A stretch of DNA of 64,000 bases from Furcasterigmium furcatum (Eukaryota > Ascomycota > Sordariomycetes > Glomerellales > Plectosphaerellaceae): the NCBI GenBank assembly GCA_001599815.1, contig BCIA01000002.1, positions 2,177,831-2,241,830 on the forward strand. The letters run 5' to 3'. The first letter of the stretch is position 1, and each line of letters starts with the position of its first letter. This document shows, piece by piece, positions 1-11,649 of the stretch. The notes under the pieces are model-generated. The model worked only from the letters and a program-made list of their open reading frames with translations. It did not search any database and was not told the origin of the DNA. The position numbers were made by a program, and so were the translations under genes.

Positions 1-909
1 AGGGGAAATGGCCGAGTCCTTGAAAGTCTCAGACGGTGAGGTGCCACCGGTTGCTGAAGTGGTTGGGGAGACAGGAACCGGAGGGAAAATGGACGCGTCC
101 TTGGAGGTTTCGTCCGACTGCTGAGGCGGAGGAGCTTCGCCGGTCGCCTGAGTCGTTTCAGTGTCCGCGGGAGCTGTCACCAAAGTGGTGCCGTAGTCAA
201 TCAGGGTGACACTGTGGATGTGCGTGACAACCACGGACTCAGTCCAATTGGGAGCATCGCTATCTGTGCTCTCAGCAGGCGCACAAGGCGCGCCGTCCTG
301 AAGAACAGGAACAATCTGGGTGTACGTGGTGTAGACCGGAGCTGCAACCTGGGTCGCTCCAGAGATGACCGTCGAGTCGCCGTAGTCGATGTACACAACC
401 GTCTCTACTTCTGTGACGTAAACCACCTTGGTGGCCTGGGTGGTTGAGGGGCAGGCATCGACCGTGAGGAACTGCGACTCCGTGATGACAATAGTTCCCG
501 TGACTTGAGTATCGCCCGCTGCAGCGGTTGGTGTCGGGCCCTTACTGATCTTGAACAGACGAGTCTCAGTCCCGGTAGCGGCTTTGTTGAAATCGTCATC
601 TTGAAGGTCTCGGTTTTTGAGCTTGTTAATGAGATGAATAGGCCGATCGGATGAAGAGATAAGACCGTCTAGCGCGACTGGATGGACAGCGGTGCAGTTG
701 ATGCGATTGCCGTCGATAAAGATGATGCCATCGTGAACACCAAGGTCGGTGCAAAGATCCACGTCCGAATCTGAGAGGAAGGTTAGTCAAAGTGAAGACT
801 TGACGGAGCAGGAAAACGACGAACGAGCAGAGCCGACAGCGGAAAGCTGAAGGATAAGGAGGGCAAGGCAGAGGAGCAAAGCTCCGCCCGGCCAGGGCCG
901 ACGCGTCAT
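1..909 (-). CDS. Secreted Ser/Thr-rich protein, partial (runs off left edge)
   Basis: I do not recognise the family. The start is the ATG at 909-907; exon 1 is 825-909, the intron 771-824 (GTTCGT donor, CTAAC branch, CAG acceptor), and exon 2 runs from 770 off the window edge. The first 24 or so residues are a basic stretch followed by a Leu-rich hydrophobic core, a typical signal peptide ending near SAVGSA or the splice junction. The mature part has few cysteines and a region with repeated 'VVYVTEVETVVYIDYG' and 'SVVVTHIHSVTLIDYG' style beta-rich blocks, about 100 residues apart, followed by a Thr/Ser/Pro-rich tail, which suggests an extracellular, O-glycosylated, perhaps wall-linked protein. 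The C-terminus (GPI site or membrane segment) is outside the window. The splice donor is the least certain point; GTCAAG 12 nt before the acceptor side is too close to be used. Confidence 0.72.
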
Positions 910-2344
910 GATGGGCGTCGGGAACGGGAGGAGGCTGATTCAGACTTGTGGAGAGAAGAACAAGGGCGTCGTCTTGTTCAAAGAGTGTTTGCGAATCTGG
1001 ATCGCGCGGGCAGAGGGTGTGCAGGCTCGTCAGCAGATACAAATATCGAGTTGGGTTGGGTTGAGGTGTTGGTTGGAAGAGGGAGGAGATGAGGGTTTCG
1101 GATAGAAACACTTATAGAGACGCGTTCGCTGAGGGAGGTCGGTGAGTGCCAAAGTGAATGGAAGGCACGCTAGCGCTCATTGCTATTCAAGTTGGGCAGT
1201 CACTTGAGGGCGGATGGAAAGAGAATACTCTCCAGGGTGGTATCGATTCTCCTTGCTCACGTGCACTTCGGCCCTTCTAGGCCCGGTTCACGTGAATAAG
1301 GCGAACCATCACTCAAATAGCAGTTCGGTTCGTCAAAGCCGCTCAAGTACTGAATAGGAAGTTTGAGGGCCGTGGAAGTTGTGAATGAGGTCAGCTGCTA
1401 GGCCCTGAACTGCCGCGGGATTGATGCCATAGTGGGACATCTCCAAGAAGAACTCTGGGGATTTATTTCCTTAATTTGGGTGAGTCCGTGAGAGAGCAGA
1501 AACACATTGAGAAACAAACAACCGATGGATAACACCTCCGGTATATTGAAAGACTTCACTGCCATCCTGCCATATTTACATCCAGGATATCTTCGGCGGC
1601 AGAACAGAGTGCCATCCGGGGAAGCCGGGTGATCACGCCGCCTCAAGCTCATTTCCAGGGTGAGCTCAAGGGTCTGGTTGTTCAGGGTGAGCCGATAGTT
1701 ACGAGCCAGGGGGGTGCTGGCTGTCCAGCATCGATACTTGATCGACAAATGATGTTCCCGCTTAGGTTGAATCTGTGTCAATTGATCATCAATACCATAT
1801 TCTCCCATGTCCCTTGCCAGCAAGGTCTTGTTGAAGAGATACCTCGAAGTCATCTTCAGTAGAGACTATCTCAATTCGAGCATCAGTATCAAAGTTCTGC
1901 ATCTGGGCCTACAGCAGCACCCTGGAGGTCGTTAAGAGGGTCTATCCGAAAGAGTTGGACGTCCTAGATAATTGAAGCAGTCAGTCTTACCTCGAGTTCA
2001 GTACACACACACGTCCCAGACAAGCCAGACCACCTGTGCCGGGGTCTGCTGCACCTCTGGTATTATGGACACAAACCCATGCAACATGATCAGAAAGACT
2101 TGGCAGCAGAACCCATTCCGTCATTGGAGACCAGGGTACGGGCTAATTATGGACCAGGAAATGAAGCCTGGACTCGGCCCCCATGAAGTTCGATTTACCT
2201 AGTTAATACATACTCCCCCGTGCCAATGCGCGACCGTGAACCTCCTCGTTCTTCTCCGCCGATCACCGTGTCTGCACCCACCTCTGGGAGGATGTTTTGA
2301 CGGGCTTTTAAAAGCACACTTCCCCACGCCCTCACCCGCATGTC
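910..2344. other. Intergenic, divergent promoters
   Basis: This 1.4 kb separates two divergently transcribed genes for surface or secreted proteins. Short open frames are present on both strands, including one of about 150 codons on the minus strand (1398-1853), but they have no recognisable domain, no favourable intron signals and no coding-like composition. I see no RNA gene or clear repeat. Confidence 0.6.
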
Positions 2345-4257
2345 ATGAAGGTCTCGCAGGGGCATGGCGCTCTGATCGTCCTGGGAAATGCCATCGCTGT
2401 GGCCGTGGCCCAGGACGATGTGCCGCCCGTGGACCAGTTCCTCCGTCGCTGCGGAGGTCGGCGTACGTACGACGCCTTGGCCTCGCCGCCTCTCGATCTG
2501 GCGTCAATGCTAAGTTTTGTCGCTGTTTCTAGTTAGCCTGATTGATAGCCACATCTACTACGACGGCGGCGAGGTTTCTCAAGAGAACTTTACCAGCCAG
2601 CGGCACTCGAATCCTTGTTTGGTCCCCTCCATCTTCCCGCATGTGAACCAGCACCCCCGTACTGATTCCTCCCAGTGAACACAACTCTTTCGATCGACTT
2701 GTCCAAGTCTTGGAGACCCGACCGTGTAGAGATGACGAGGACGTCGCGGCTGACGGACACCCCCGTCATGTACGACCAGGCAATCCTGACCGACAGCCGA
2801 GCGAAGGCGTTCTACGTTTGGGGCGGCATCACATCTTGGTCCGCGCCCCTCAGACAACCAACCCTGTGGAGGTTTGACGCAGCATCGGACGGGAAATGGG
2901 ATGACACGCTGAGGTCGAGCAACAACGAGGTTTTCGTCGAGATCAAGCGCGCGCAGAACCCGGCATACGCGAGCACGCCCGACGCAGGATTCATCTTTGG
3001 AGGCACATCTGTCGCGGGCAGCTCACTCGACCCTTCGGGCAACCGCCGGGGCTACATCTTGTTCGAATTCGCCACCAGAGCCTGGGAGGAGCATACCGAG
3101 GCGCCGTATTCGGACGACGGCACGATCTGGGGCGGTTCAGCGACGTACGTGCCTGGATTCGGCCCGAACGGTCTGGTCTTCGTCATGGGCGGGATGCATA
3201 GCCGCGGTCAACAGCCCACAAAGTACATCGACTTCGGGACGCTGCATTTCCTAGACCCGGTCACGAGGAAATGGTACTCACAGGCCACGACCGGCGACGT
3301 CCCCGGTGAGCGACACCAGCATTGCGTTGGTGGAGCGGCGGGCGCAAATGGCACTTTTGACATGTAAGTCAGGACGAGGCGTGGCCGCCGGCCGAGACTG
3401 TGGACTAACAAAGGCAGCTTCATCTACGGCGGAACTAACCAAGTCTATCAGAAAGGGTACGGCGACGTACACGTCCTCAGCCTGCCCGGGTTTCGATGGA
3501 AAAGAGTGCACAATGATTCCGCCAACGACCGGACGGAGCACGCCTGCGCCGTGGTCGGGAACCGCCAGCTGCTGAGCTGGGGCGGTAGGAGGACGCACCC
3601 GGCCGGCGAGAGCTGGCAGGAGTGGAAGAGTAAGGTCTGGGAAACTCCGGACCCGTTCCCGCAGGGGCTGGGCATTTTTGACATGAGCGAGCTCGTGTGG
3701 AAGAACGAGTATGACGCGGGTGCCGAGGCATACCGCGCGCACGATTCGGTATCCAGCTGGTACAGGGATAGGTATGTCGACACGCTTTTCTCACTGCTGC
3801 CTACTCTTCGATGCTTGGTGGTGAGAATATCGCTGACCTGTGGAACAGCAACATGGACAGCGTCCAGTGGTCGTCATCTGCTGTAAAGTCCCTGTTTGTC
3901 AAGGAGGAACCAACCGACGAGGCAGACGACAGCGGCATTACGGAGTCCAGACCTGCATCGACCCCGATTGGGCCTATCGTCGGAGGCGTCGTCGGTGGTG
4001 TCATCGCCCTCGCCCTCATCGCTACGGCAATTTGGTTCTTCTGCCTGAGGAAGCGTGTCCAGGCACCTGTTGCCGCCGTCGAACCCTGCAGAGCCGAGGA
4101 AGACTCCCATGAGCACCAAAAACCAGTAGCGCACATGTCCGTGCACCAGGACTCGCCGCAACAAGGCCCATACTGCATTCCGGAGTTGCACGGCGCCACG
4201 GTTGCGGTGGAGATGATGGGCAGTGAGAAATGGCCGCCGGGGATGAAGGGGGTATGA
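2345..4257 (+). CDS. Kelch-repeat single-pass surface protein
   Basis: Five exons (2345-2462, 2533-2616, 2676-3363, 3418-3771, 3849-4257) give a 550-residue protein. Residues 1-22 are a signal peptide ending after AVAVAQ. The body holds kelch-type beta-propeller units: Gly-Gly pairs followed by aromatic residues recur (YYDGG, YVWGG, FIFGG, VFVMGGMHS, FIYGGTNQ, LLSWGG). A transmembrane helix (GPIVGGVVGGVIALALIATA) follows near residue 445 and a basic stop-transfer CLRKR, then a cytoplasmic tail of about 75 residues. Fungal proteins of this build are usually annotated as kelch or galactose-oxidase-like membrane proteins; ligand and role are unknown. The first intron uses a perfect GTACGT donor at 2463, and joining all five exons keeps frame. 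It could act in cell-wall sensing, but that is inference. Confidence 0.88.
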
Positions 4258-4696
4258 ATGACATGCAGGAGACCGATGCCAGGAGGTGTCGGCCATCTGC
4301 CATAGCATCTAGACTTTCTTGGACTCGATTTGATGCCTGTTAGTTGACGTGGCCGCTCCGAGGGCAGCCATCTTTTCTATGACCCTCTTACCTGTCACTT
4401 GCGAGACATGGCAGGAGTTGGCAACAAACAGAGCAAATCTACATTCAAAACGCGCCTAATGCTTCCTGAATACTGCTTTAAGGGTGATCGACCTCTTTGT
4501 CAACTTCAGGAAATTGACATTGCCTCCCCTTGGCTCTAAAGAATCGAGATGGCCTCTTGCTCAATTCGAGATAATCCCGAGGTAATATCCGAGGACGCCA
4601 TCATAGCTTGGCCGGCCATGTTTGCTGTGACCCCCATGACTGGGTACAGTCATTCCAGACCATGACAAATAGTCTACACCTCGGGTTTCTCAAGCA
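4258..4696. other. Convergent 3' intergenic region
   Basis: Spacer between the 3' ends of the kelch gene and the MFS transporter. Nothing but presumed 3' UTRs and polyadenylation regions is visible. Confidence 0.6.
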
Positions 4697-6269
4697 TCAC
4701 TCCTGGTGCAAAGCAGTGTTTTCAGACTCCTTGGGCCGCGGGATCAATATCCAGCTCAGCCCGGTGCCGGCAAGCAGACTCACCAGCACCGGCTGCAGGA
4801 CGCCGACGCCGGCACTCGAGGCGACCACGCCGGTGATGACCGGGAACAACGAGCCACCGATTTGCCCGAAGACAAACACAAACGAGATGGCAGTGCCTTT
4901 GAGCTCGGGCGAGAACAGCTTGGATGCGATGGAAATGCCCTGGTGCTATTAGCCCACTGAAAGGGTATGTTCAGGCGAAGGGGATAACAAACAGTCGCGA
5001 AGAACGGCCCAGAGAAGAACCCGATGATGCTGATCGCGACCGAGGCGGCAATGACATTGGGAACACTGTTACAATAAAGTCAGCATATCGCGGTATCGAA
5101 GTAAGGCAGGGGGCGGAATACAGCCAGAAAACAAGCTGGAAGCCAATGCAGAGGATAACGTAGACCAGCACCATCCTCCGCTCGCCAAGTCTGTACGTCG
5201 GCTCGGCGAGGAGCAGACGCCCCAGCATCGCTCCTCCGTTAAAGCCGGCAGGGACGTATCCCATCTGCGCGACGTCGCCGCCGCGGACCTCGACGAGGTA
5301 TTCCACGACCCAGCCGCTAGCCGTGATGGCCGCGCCGAGGAAGAAGAAGAAGAAGAGGCTGACGAGCCACAGGCTTCTCGTCGACAGGACCTGCTTCATG
5401 AGCGCGAAGGCGTTCGGCTGGGCTTCTGCCGCGACTTCGGCCGGGGCATGGGACTCTGGCTCGCCGGCCTCGGGGCCGCCCTTCTTCGCCTTGGCCCCGA
5501 ACCGGATCGTGTCGCGGAAGGCGTAACACGTCAAGGCCAGGTTGACCATGCCGATGGCGACGGGAAAGGTGTAGAAGAGGTACCAGCGGGATGGCTGGCT
5601 CGCGGCGGCGATGGGTGTGGCGACGAAGGGCGCTACGAGGCAGCCTGCCATGTACATGGCGTGGATGAAGGCAAGCCAGCGGTGGGCGCCCTTGACTCCG
5701 GCGGTGTACGTGTTGCATCCCGTGTCTTGGTACGCCTGGCCGAGACAGACCAGCCAGAACGTCACGGCGTAGAGGGGGAACGGCGGTCTCCAGGCTCGCA
5801 TCGCGTGGGCGACGATCTGGAAAAAGGCGCCGAATGCCAGCAGGCCACCGAGGTCGAAGAACTGGGTGAGATGAGTGTTGGTGAAGGCACCGAGCAGCCA
5901 GCCCAGGAAATTGGCACCGTATCTAGGGCGTCTCTAGTCAGCCACGGTGGCGGATGGTATCAAGACTGGATTGGGCACGTACATAATTGACACGATGGCG
6001 GTGCTCAGGTTGTACTCTCGGATGATATAGGGGATGAGAGGGCCGATGCTGCCATCACTGATGCCAGACATAAAGAAGGAAAAGGCGGCGGCCATGAGCT
6101 TCAAGACCGTCGCACCGTCCAGGCCGTCCCCTTCGGGTGCATCTTGCGGGACCGGGCTGGGATTACTGGCAGAGGAGCGGCGGGACTCGCGGCGCGTGCT
6201 ATCGTGGAAGCTTTGAAGCTCGATTGGTTCTACGACCCGAGCGGGCTCGAGCTGCGTTGTCGTGGCCAT
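4697..6269 (-). CDS. MFS transporter, FucP/Bsc6-like
   Basis: Four exons on the minus strand (5983-6269, 5122-5922, 4993-5065, 4697-4939) encode 467 residues. The first 55 residues are cytoplasmic and Ser/Pro-rich; about 12 hydrophobic segments follow. The opening segment (SGISDGSIGPLIPYI) and the 'WLVCLGQAYQDTG' and 'FVFVFGQIGGSLFP' stretches resemble fungal MFS proteins annotated as FucP-like or 'bypass of stop codon protein 6'. These sit at membranes and are presumed solute:proton symporters; the substrate cannot be read from sequence. The last intron has two usable in-frame acceptors (TAG at 4946-4948 region and CAG at 4940-4942) that differ by two codons (His-Gln). The gene is convergent with the kelch gene and divergent from the small coiled-coil gene. 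Confidence 0.9.
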
Positions 6270-7422
6270 GTCGACGGTAGAAGAAGGTCGGCGCAGATGT
6301 ACGTATTGTCACGATCAATTGGCCAGTGATTCGGAATGAGTGACCAGTGGTATGCAGGATGGACGCCGGATCTTGATGGATGAGGCCTTCGACCCTCTTT
6401 ATGGGGGACGGTGCAAGATGCGGAGGTTCTCGTCGGAGCTGACACTCTGGGCAATTGATCCGCCGGAGTCGACCAAGAGAGCATGTCCGAGGCGCGGATC
6501 TCGTCCCGCAACGGCTCAATACCGGCTCATCCACGGGCCGGCTTGCCTAGCATCTTGCGTCCGGGGTTGTTTTCTCCGAGGATTCTCCCTGCCCCCTCGA
6601 ATGCGCCTCCGGATGATTCCCCCGAAAGGCTGGCTGGCCTCTCAATCAGGGCAATTTATCGTCCCTGACTTCCGTCTCGAGTCGCTCTATGTGGGGATAC
6701 GCGTCGGGCCACCGGACCCGAGCTGGAACCCCGATCCGGGAGGCGGGGAGTGGCGTCCGGGCTTCTACAATGACACCAGCCAATGAGCGCAGGCTCCGAT
6801 GCCCAAATCAGCAAGCCCACGACCGATGGTCGAGACCGGACGGACCGCCGACGGGACTGTACTGCGACGTCAGAAGTATTGTAACTGGAAGGCTGTTACT
6901 GGAAGGCTTTTGGACAATCTCTGGCTCCGCGAGTCCTCCATAATATCATGTTAACTGAAAGAAATTAAAGAACTTGAACAAAGACATGGACTTGTTTATA
7001 GCACGAGGCAACAGTGAAAGAGGAGAGGTGACATCGCGGGACCTCAGAGAGGCGACATCCATCCCTCGTCGCATTGATATGCCGCACGGAAGTAAACTGA
7101 ACCAAGTAGATGGTGCCTGGCTCTTGAGCACTCTGCCTGTACCTCAGGTTGGCGAGCCCCGTCCGACATGAGGGCAAATGTCATTGCTTGGACCACGCCG
7201 AGGGACCCGCGCCCCTCCACCCGCAATCGTTTTCCCAATTCACTTTCTTCCTCAGGTACGTTGTCAAAGCAACCAAATTTGCTCCATCCCTACTGTTCTC
7301 ATGGCCTCTTCCTCTCACGAGTCACCTATCCACCAGAAACCACACAGTCCGCTGTTTTGAGCGCCTCACAACCACTACTATCTGCCTCCCTTGCTCAGTC
7401 ATTCTCTACTATCCACGAACAT
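6270..7422. other. Intergenic, divergent promoters
   Basis: Upstream region shared by the MFS transporter (-) and the small coiled-coil gene (+). CGG triplets are frequent (for example around 6695-6745), which would suit Zn2Cys6 regulators, but no specific site can be claimed. A pyrimidine-rich stretch at 7290-7420 is the probable 5' leader of the downstream gene. Confidence 0.5.
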
Positions 7423-7508
7423 GTACGTCTTTGGCTCTGAGAAATTCTTTCCTCGGTATCACCGAATGTCGTGCATCTCAAGCCGCACTCGTGCTAATCC
7501 CATCCCAG
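7423..7508 (+). other. Predicted 5' UTR intron
   Basis: An 86-nt intron with a perfect GTACGT donor at 7423, a GCTAAT branch site at about 7492-7497 and a CAG acceptor ending at 7508, six bases before the CCACCATG start context. It supports a real transcription unit for the gene that follows. Confidence 0.6.
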
Positions 7509-7513
7509 CCACC

Positions 7514-7786
7514 ATGACGACCATCGGTCACAATGCTGAGGCCATCAGGCGGCTTCGTGCCGACATGGATCGACAAGCCGCCGAACTCGATGGCATCAGG
7601 GAAAAGGTTCTGGAATGTCAAGCTCACGTCCGGCAACGCGCTACCTTGGTGGCCATGCTCTCCCGTGTGAGCAAGTGGGGCGCCGCCTAGAAGGCTCGCG
7701 CCCTCGCCACGGAGAAGGAGAAGGGTATTCTGAAGGAGCGCCTCGATCAAGCTGAGCGGAGGATCCAGGAGCTCGAGCAGCAGTAG
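7514..7786 (+). CDS. Small coiled-coil protein gene interrupted by one in-frame TAG
   Basis: The ATG at 7514 lies in a strong CCACCATGA context just after a well-formed 5' UTR intron. The first 58 codons start MTTIGHNAEAIRRLRADMDR and are rich in charged, heptad-like sequence. A TAG occurs at 7688-7690; the same frame then continues for 31 codons that are clearly coiled-coil (EKEKGILKERLDQAERRIQE) and ends at TAG 7784-7786. No intron can remove the stop: the only GT-AG pair in range is 24-27 nt. The TAG sits in the loop of a hairpin (7679-7702). Either the gene is a recent pseudogene (CAG to TAG, a RIP-type change), makes a 58-residue protein, or needs recoding to give 90 residues. The function is unknown. 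Confidence 0.6.
7679..7702 (+). other. RNA hairpin with the in-frame TAG in its loop
   Basis: GCCT (7685-7688) pairs with AGGC (7692-7695) around an AGA loop (7689-7691). The stem continues through a 1x2 internal loop into GGCGC (7679-7683) pairing with GCGCC (7698-7702). The A of the in-frame TAG is the first loop base. Pairing was found by eye; no folding energy was computed. Confidence 0.6.
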
Positions 7787-8931
7787 ACGGGAAGTAAGGG
7801 GATTCACTTTCCGGGCTGATAGACTACGCGTGGACCTTGGCCTGTTGTCATCGGAGAACGAACAGGTGCATGCCCCCGAACACGGACGTGGGCGTGGACA
7901 ATGTCGATGAATAGCGCTCAGGAACGTCATCATACGAGTATGAATCAAGACATGAAAATGGAAACGTTGTAATTCTCTCGGACTTTCTCAGTTCACTGAC
8001 CGTGAAAACGCTTTTCGAAAAGGGTGTATCCACTCCCGAAGAAGAGGTGCGCCTGGACTCTTCCGCATTTGCTGCTCTGATATCCGCACCCAAGTCACCG
8101 CCAGTCCCATGCGACACCTCAACAAAAAGTTTGCGTCTGCTTCGTCATGGTCAGTGGGCTCCATTGGGACAGGGACATGGATGCTGAGCAAGAGTGATGG
8201 CTCTGCCGTGGAACGCCGGCGCTCACCGTATTTCGGCGTTTTCCCCCTGCCAAGTGACCCTGTTCCCTCACCAGCGAGAGTATCCATGAAGGGGCCACGC
8301 GGTCACGAAAGTGTTCCGCGAGAAATTTCGCGAGGACCGTCATGACTTTCCCGCCGCGACTGCACGACGTCCGCCGCCGTAATGTCTCATCCCAACTCCC
8401 GAGCTCCGGGCCCTCCGCATCCCCACACGAAGCGCCGATCCCCGTGGGCCGTCCGGCCCTTCCACGGTTCCTTTGTCGCCTCAGTCCAGGCCATCTCCAA
8501 TCGGCGCCCACCGTTGTGCCCTGATCGTCGTCCCCAAATGAACTCCCGCGGGGAAGACGCTGGGGTCTGCCAACTCTAAGAAGGAGACTAATCCTTAGCG
8601 CAACGTCTCTGCCCACCGCGCCGGTCGGTCGTCATCGTTACACCTGCTTGCCTTGGAATGGTTGCCTTTGCCGCTAGCAGCTCTTGATTCGGTCCGTGGG
8701 AAAGGCGTCGGTGGCTTAGTGGTCGATCGCAAGGGTTGCTCCCAAGTACCGGGTTTTGTAACGGTTCCGTAGCCCCGGGATGCTGGGTATAAGACGATCC
8801 AAACAATCGGCGTCATCATCGGGATTGGAGTGAAAGTTTCTGCACTTAAGAGCATCCCGAGTGTGTCCTGTGCAAGTCGTGAACCATCTCATCTCATTTC
8901 TAGTGCCCGCCGGTATCTATCCTCGAGCCTC
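7787..8931. other. Intergenic, no gene recognised
   Basis: An 1.1 kb stretch between two plus-strand genes. Several short frames exist (for example a minus-strand one at 8119-8616) but none looks protein-like. At 8710-8720 there is an exact Pol III box A-like sequence (TGGCTTAGTGG), but no matching box B or cloverleaf follows. The last 250 bases are the presumed promoter of the glycosidase-like gene. Confidence 0.5.
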
Positions 8932-11314
8932 ATGAAAGCCTCACTCGCCCTTGCGACAACAGTCGCGCTCTTCGGAGCAAACGGTTCTGCCAGCCCCTGG
9001 GGTCAGCAGCGCCAGGCGTATGTTCGCTCTCTTCCTATTTCTGCTCGTGCTTTTACTAACCGACTCTGGCATCCCAGCGACCATTCTAGCTGCGTGCCGG
9101 TCCCGTCTGGCACCCCGTCTCCCCCGGCAGGCGAATGCGACGAGGATCCCGTCCGCTTCGAAGTCAGCGATCCGCCAAACACCAACTACTTCTACTCCGA
9201 CTGCAACTCTGCGTCTCAGGTCCTTGTGACAAGCCCCCTGCCGGATAGCAACCTGACGCTTGTCAGCCCCCGTCTGTTGGTACGTAATCCTTACTTTGTT
9301 TCTCGTTCCAGCTGGGAGGATCTCGTGGCTGACCCTCACTCAGGTTGCATGGCCAGCTGGAAACAGCGGCATCGTCTCTTTCTTCCAGCCTCAAAACGGC
9401 GTCAACGGATCTCTAGCCCTCTCTCTGGTCAACGCGTCCTCCTCAGGCCAGAGCCTGGATCCCATCTACAAAGATGACGGCGAGTCCGAAAACCCCGTCG
9501 TCGGAGTCACGGGCCACATCGAGTTCAACTCATCCGCGACTCTCACCGTCCCCATCCTCGGCAGCATCCGCACCATTCGTGACTTCACCGAAGGCCCCAG
9601 CCTTCTCTACCCCCTGATTCAGGATGCCCTTGAGTTCTCGGAGACCGACGATCATGGCGTCGTCATCTCGCGTCTCTGGCTCGACAACGAGACCACGACC
9701 ACCCTATCCTTTGCCCCCGTCAACAACGGCTCCGTGACCCTGAACAACCGCACGGTCGATTTCACCGCGGGCACCTACTCCTTCAACGCGTCCTTCAACT
9801 TCCCCCAGCTCCAGCAGCTCAGCCCCAGTGAGAGCTTCAACGAGGAGTCCCAGGACCTCGTCACCCAGTCCCCGGACCAGACCAAGGCCTTCTCCTTCCT
9901 CACCTACAGTGACAAGCTCCTCGCCGGCGGCTGGCGCTTCCTCACATACTTCGGCCGTGACAGCATGATCACCATGCTCCTCATGGAGCGCGTCCTCAGT
10001 ACCGGCGAGGGCGGTGCCTTCGAGGCCGGCATCGGCGCCGTGCTCGAACGCATCAACAGGACTGACGGCAGCGCCGCCCACGAGGAGAGCATCGGCGACT
10101 TCGCCACCTGGTTCAACCTCCAGCGCAACATCTCCTCCTCGGACCCCAGCTACGACTACCACATGATCGACACCGACTACTTCCTCCCCGTCCTCCTGAT
10201 GGACTACTTCATCAAGAACCCCGCTGGCAGCCAGCGCGTCGACGACTTCATGGCCACCGAGGCCACCGTTGACCCCGACAACGAGGGCCTCACCTACCAC
10301 GACCTGGCCCTCATCAACGCCGAGAAGATCATGAACGCGACCGCCGCCTTCGCCTGCCCCGGCGGTCAGGTCAAAGAGAACCTCATCCACCTCAAGGACG
10401 GCCAGCTCACCGGCGAGTGGCGCGACAGCACCTACGGCCTCGGCGGCGGCCGCATCCCCTACAACGTCAACGCCGCCATCGCCCCCGCCGGCCTCCGCGC
10501 CATCGCCGCCCTCGCCGAGTCCGGCTTCTTCCCCGAGCACCCCTCCTGGGCCGAGGACGCCGCCTCCGCCGCGCAGATCTGGGAGGACGAGACCCTCGCC
10601 TTCTTCGAGGTCACCATCGACCAGGACGACGCCCGCGACCTGCTGGACGAGTACACCGAGTCCAACGACTTCCCCTTCCCCTCGCAGTCCGACGGCGTAA
10701 ACTCCTCCGTCACCTTCTACGGCGTCGCCCTCGAGGGCAACAACGACATCGACCTCGTCCGCGTCATGAACACGGACGACTGCTTCCGCCACTTCCTCCT
10801 CAACACCACCAACCAGGAGCAGCTGAGCCGCTTCCTCTCCCAGACGGCCGACCACATCCTGCGCCCCTTCCCCGCCGGCCTGACCTCCGACGTCGGCCTC
10901 TTCGTCGCCAACCCGGCCTACGGCGGCGAGCCCGTCTACTCCGCCAACTTCACCAGCTCCGCCTACCACGGCACCGTCGTCTGGTCCTGGCAGCTCTCCA
11001 TGATGGCCGCCGGCCTCGAGCGCCAGCTCGGCCGCTGCGAGGGCGGCGCCTCAGCCGCCCCCGACTTCTGCGCCGACGAGCCCCTGCACTCCAAGGTCGT
11101 CGCCGCCTACAACCGCCTCTGGGACGTCATCGACGACAACCGCGCCATCCTCAGCAACGAGGTCTGGAGCTGGCGCTATGCGAATGACAAGTTCAACGCC
11201 GTGCCCCTCGCGGACCTGCCTCCTCCCCCGGGCGTCAACCCGACAGAGAGCAACGCCATCCAGTACTGGAGCCTGACGTTCCTGGCTGTGACGCGTAACG
11301 AGTCCTTCAGGTGA
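8932..11314 (+). CDS. Secreted six-hairpin (GDE_C-like) glycosidase-family protein
   Basis: Three exons (8932-9017, 9078-9279, 9344-11314) encode 752 residues. The first 20 residues (MKASLALATTVALFGANGSA) form a signal peptide, and many NxS/T sites suggest heavy N-glycosylation. The N-terminal 200 residues look beta-rich; the rest is an (alpha/alpha)6-type domain. The motif YFGRDSM near residue 300 resembles the WGRDT motif of glycogen-debranching C-terminal (amylo-1,6-glucosidase) domains, and fungal relatives are often annotated as glycogen debranching enzymes. Because it is secreted, an extracellular glucoside hydrolase is more likely than true glycogen debranching; substrate is not known. 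Codon use in exon 3 is strongly C-ending, suggesting high expression. It is tail to tail with a sugar transporter 335 bp away, which would suit release and uptake of sugars. Confidence 0.85.
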
Positions 11315-11649
11315 AGAGGGTTGCTGTGAGAGTATTGGGGCCGAGGAAATCTTACCAGCAAGCGCCCAGCTTGGGGCGGAAGCTCGTATGAGTGATCCGC
11401 CATGTGCCCCTTGTGCGATGTTACATTGAAAGGTTCTGTTAAAAGGCAATGTGCCTGCGAAGACAGGCGAATATCATGATTCCAGCCTTGTATATAGTGA
11501 AGATATAGGCAACCATTACTTGAATATCATTCTCGATATCAAGCCCGTGATTATTTTCTGCAATATAACAAATTTAGATGCTCCCGGATGTGATTTCCGG
11601 GGTATCTTCTTTCCATAGTTGTCTCCATGCCATTGCTACGGCCCATGAC
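11315..11649. other. Convergent 3' intergenic region
   Basis: AT-rich spacer between the stop codons of the glycosidase-like gene and the sugar transporter; only 3' UTR-like sequence is visible. Confidence 0.6.

Noticed and set aside
7664..7690. Mini-intron GTGTGAGC...CTAG across the TAG of the small coiled-coil gene
   Set aside because: At 24-27 nt it is far below the usual minimum fungal intron length (about 45 nt) and has no branch site.
8690..8790. Possible tRNA with box A TGGCTTAGTGG at 8710
   Set aside because: No box B at a fitting distance (only GGTTTTGTAAC and GGTTCCGTAGCC), no pairing acceptor or T stems.
9704..10969. 421-codon frame antisense to the glycosidase-like gene
   Set aside because: It is rich in Gly/Val/Glu because it mirrors C-ending codons of the real gene; a shadow.
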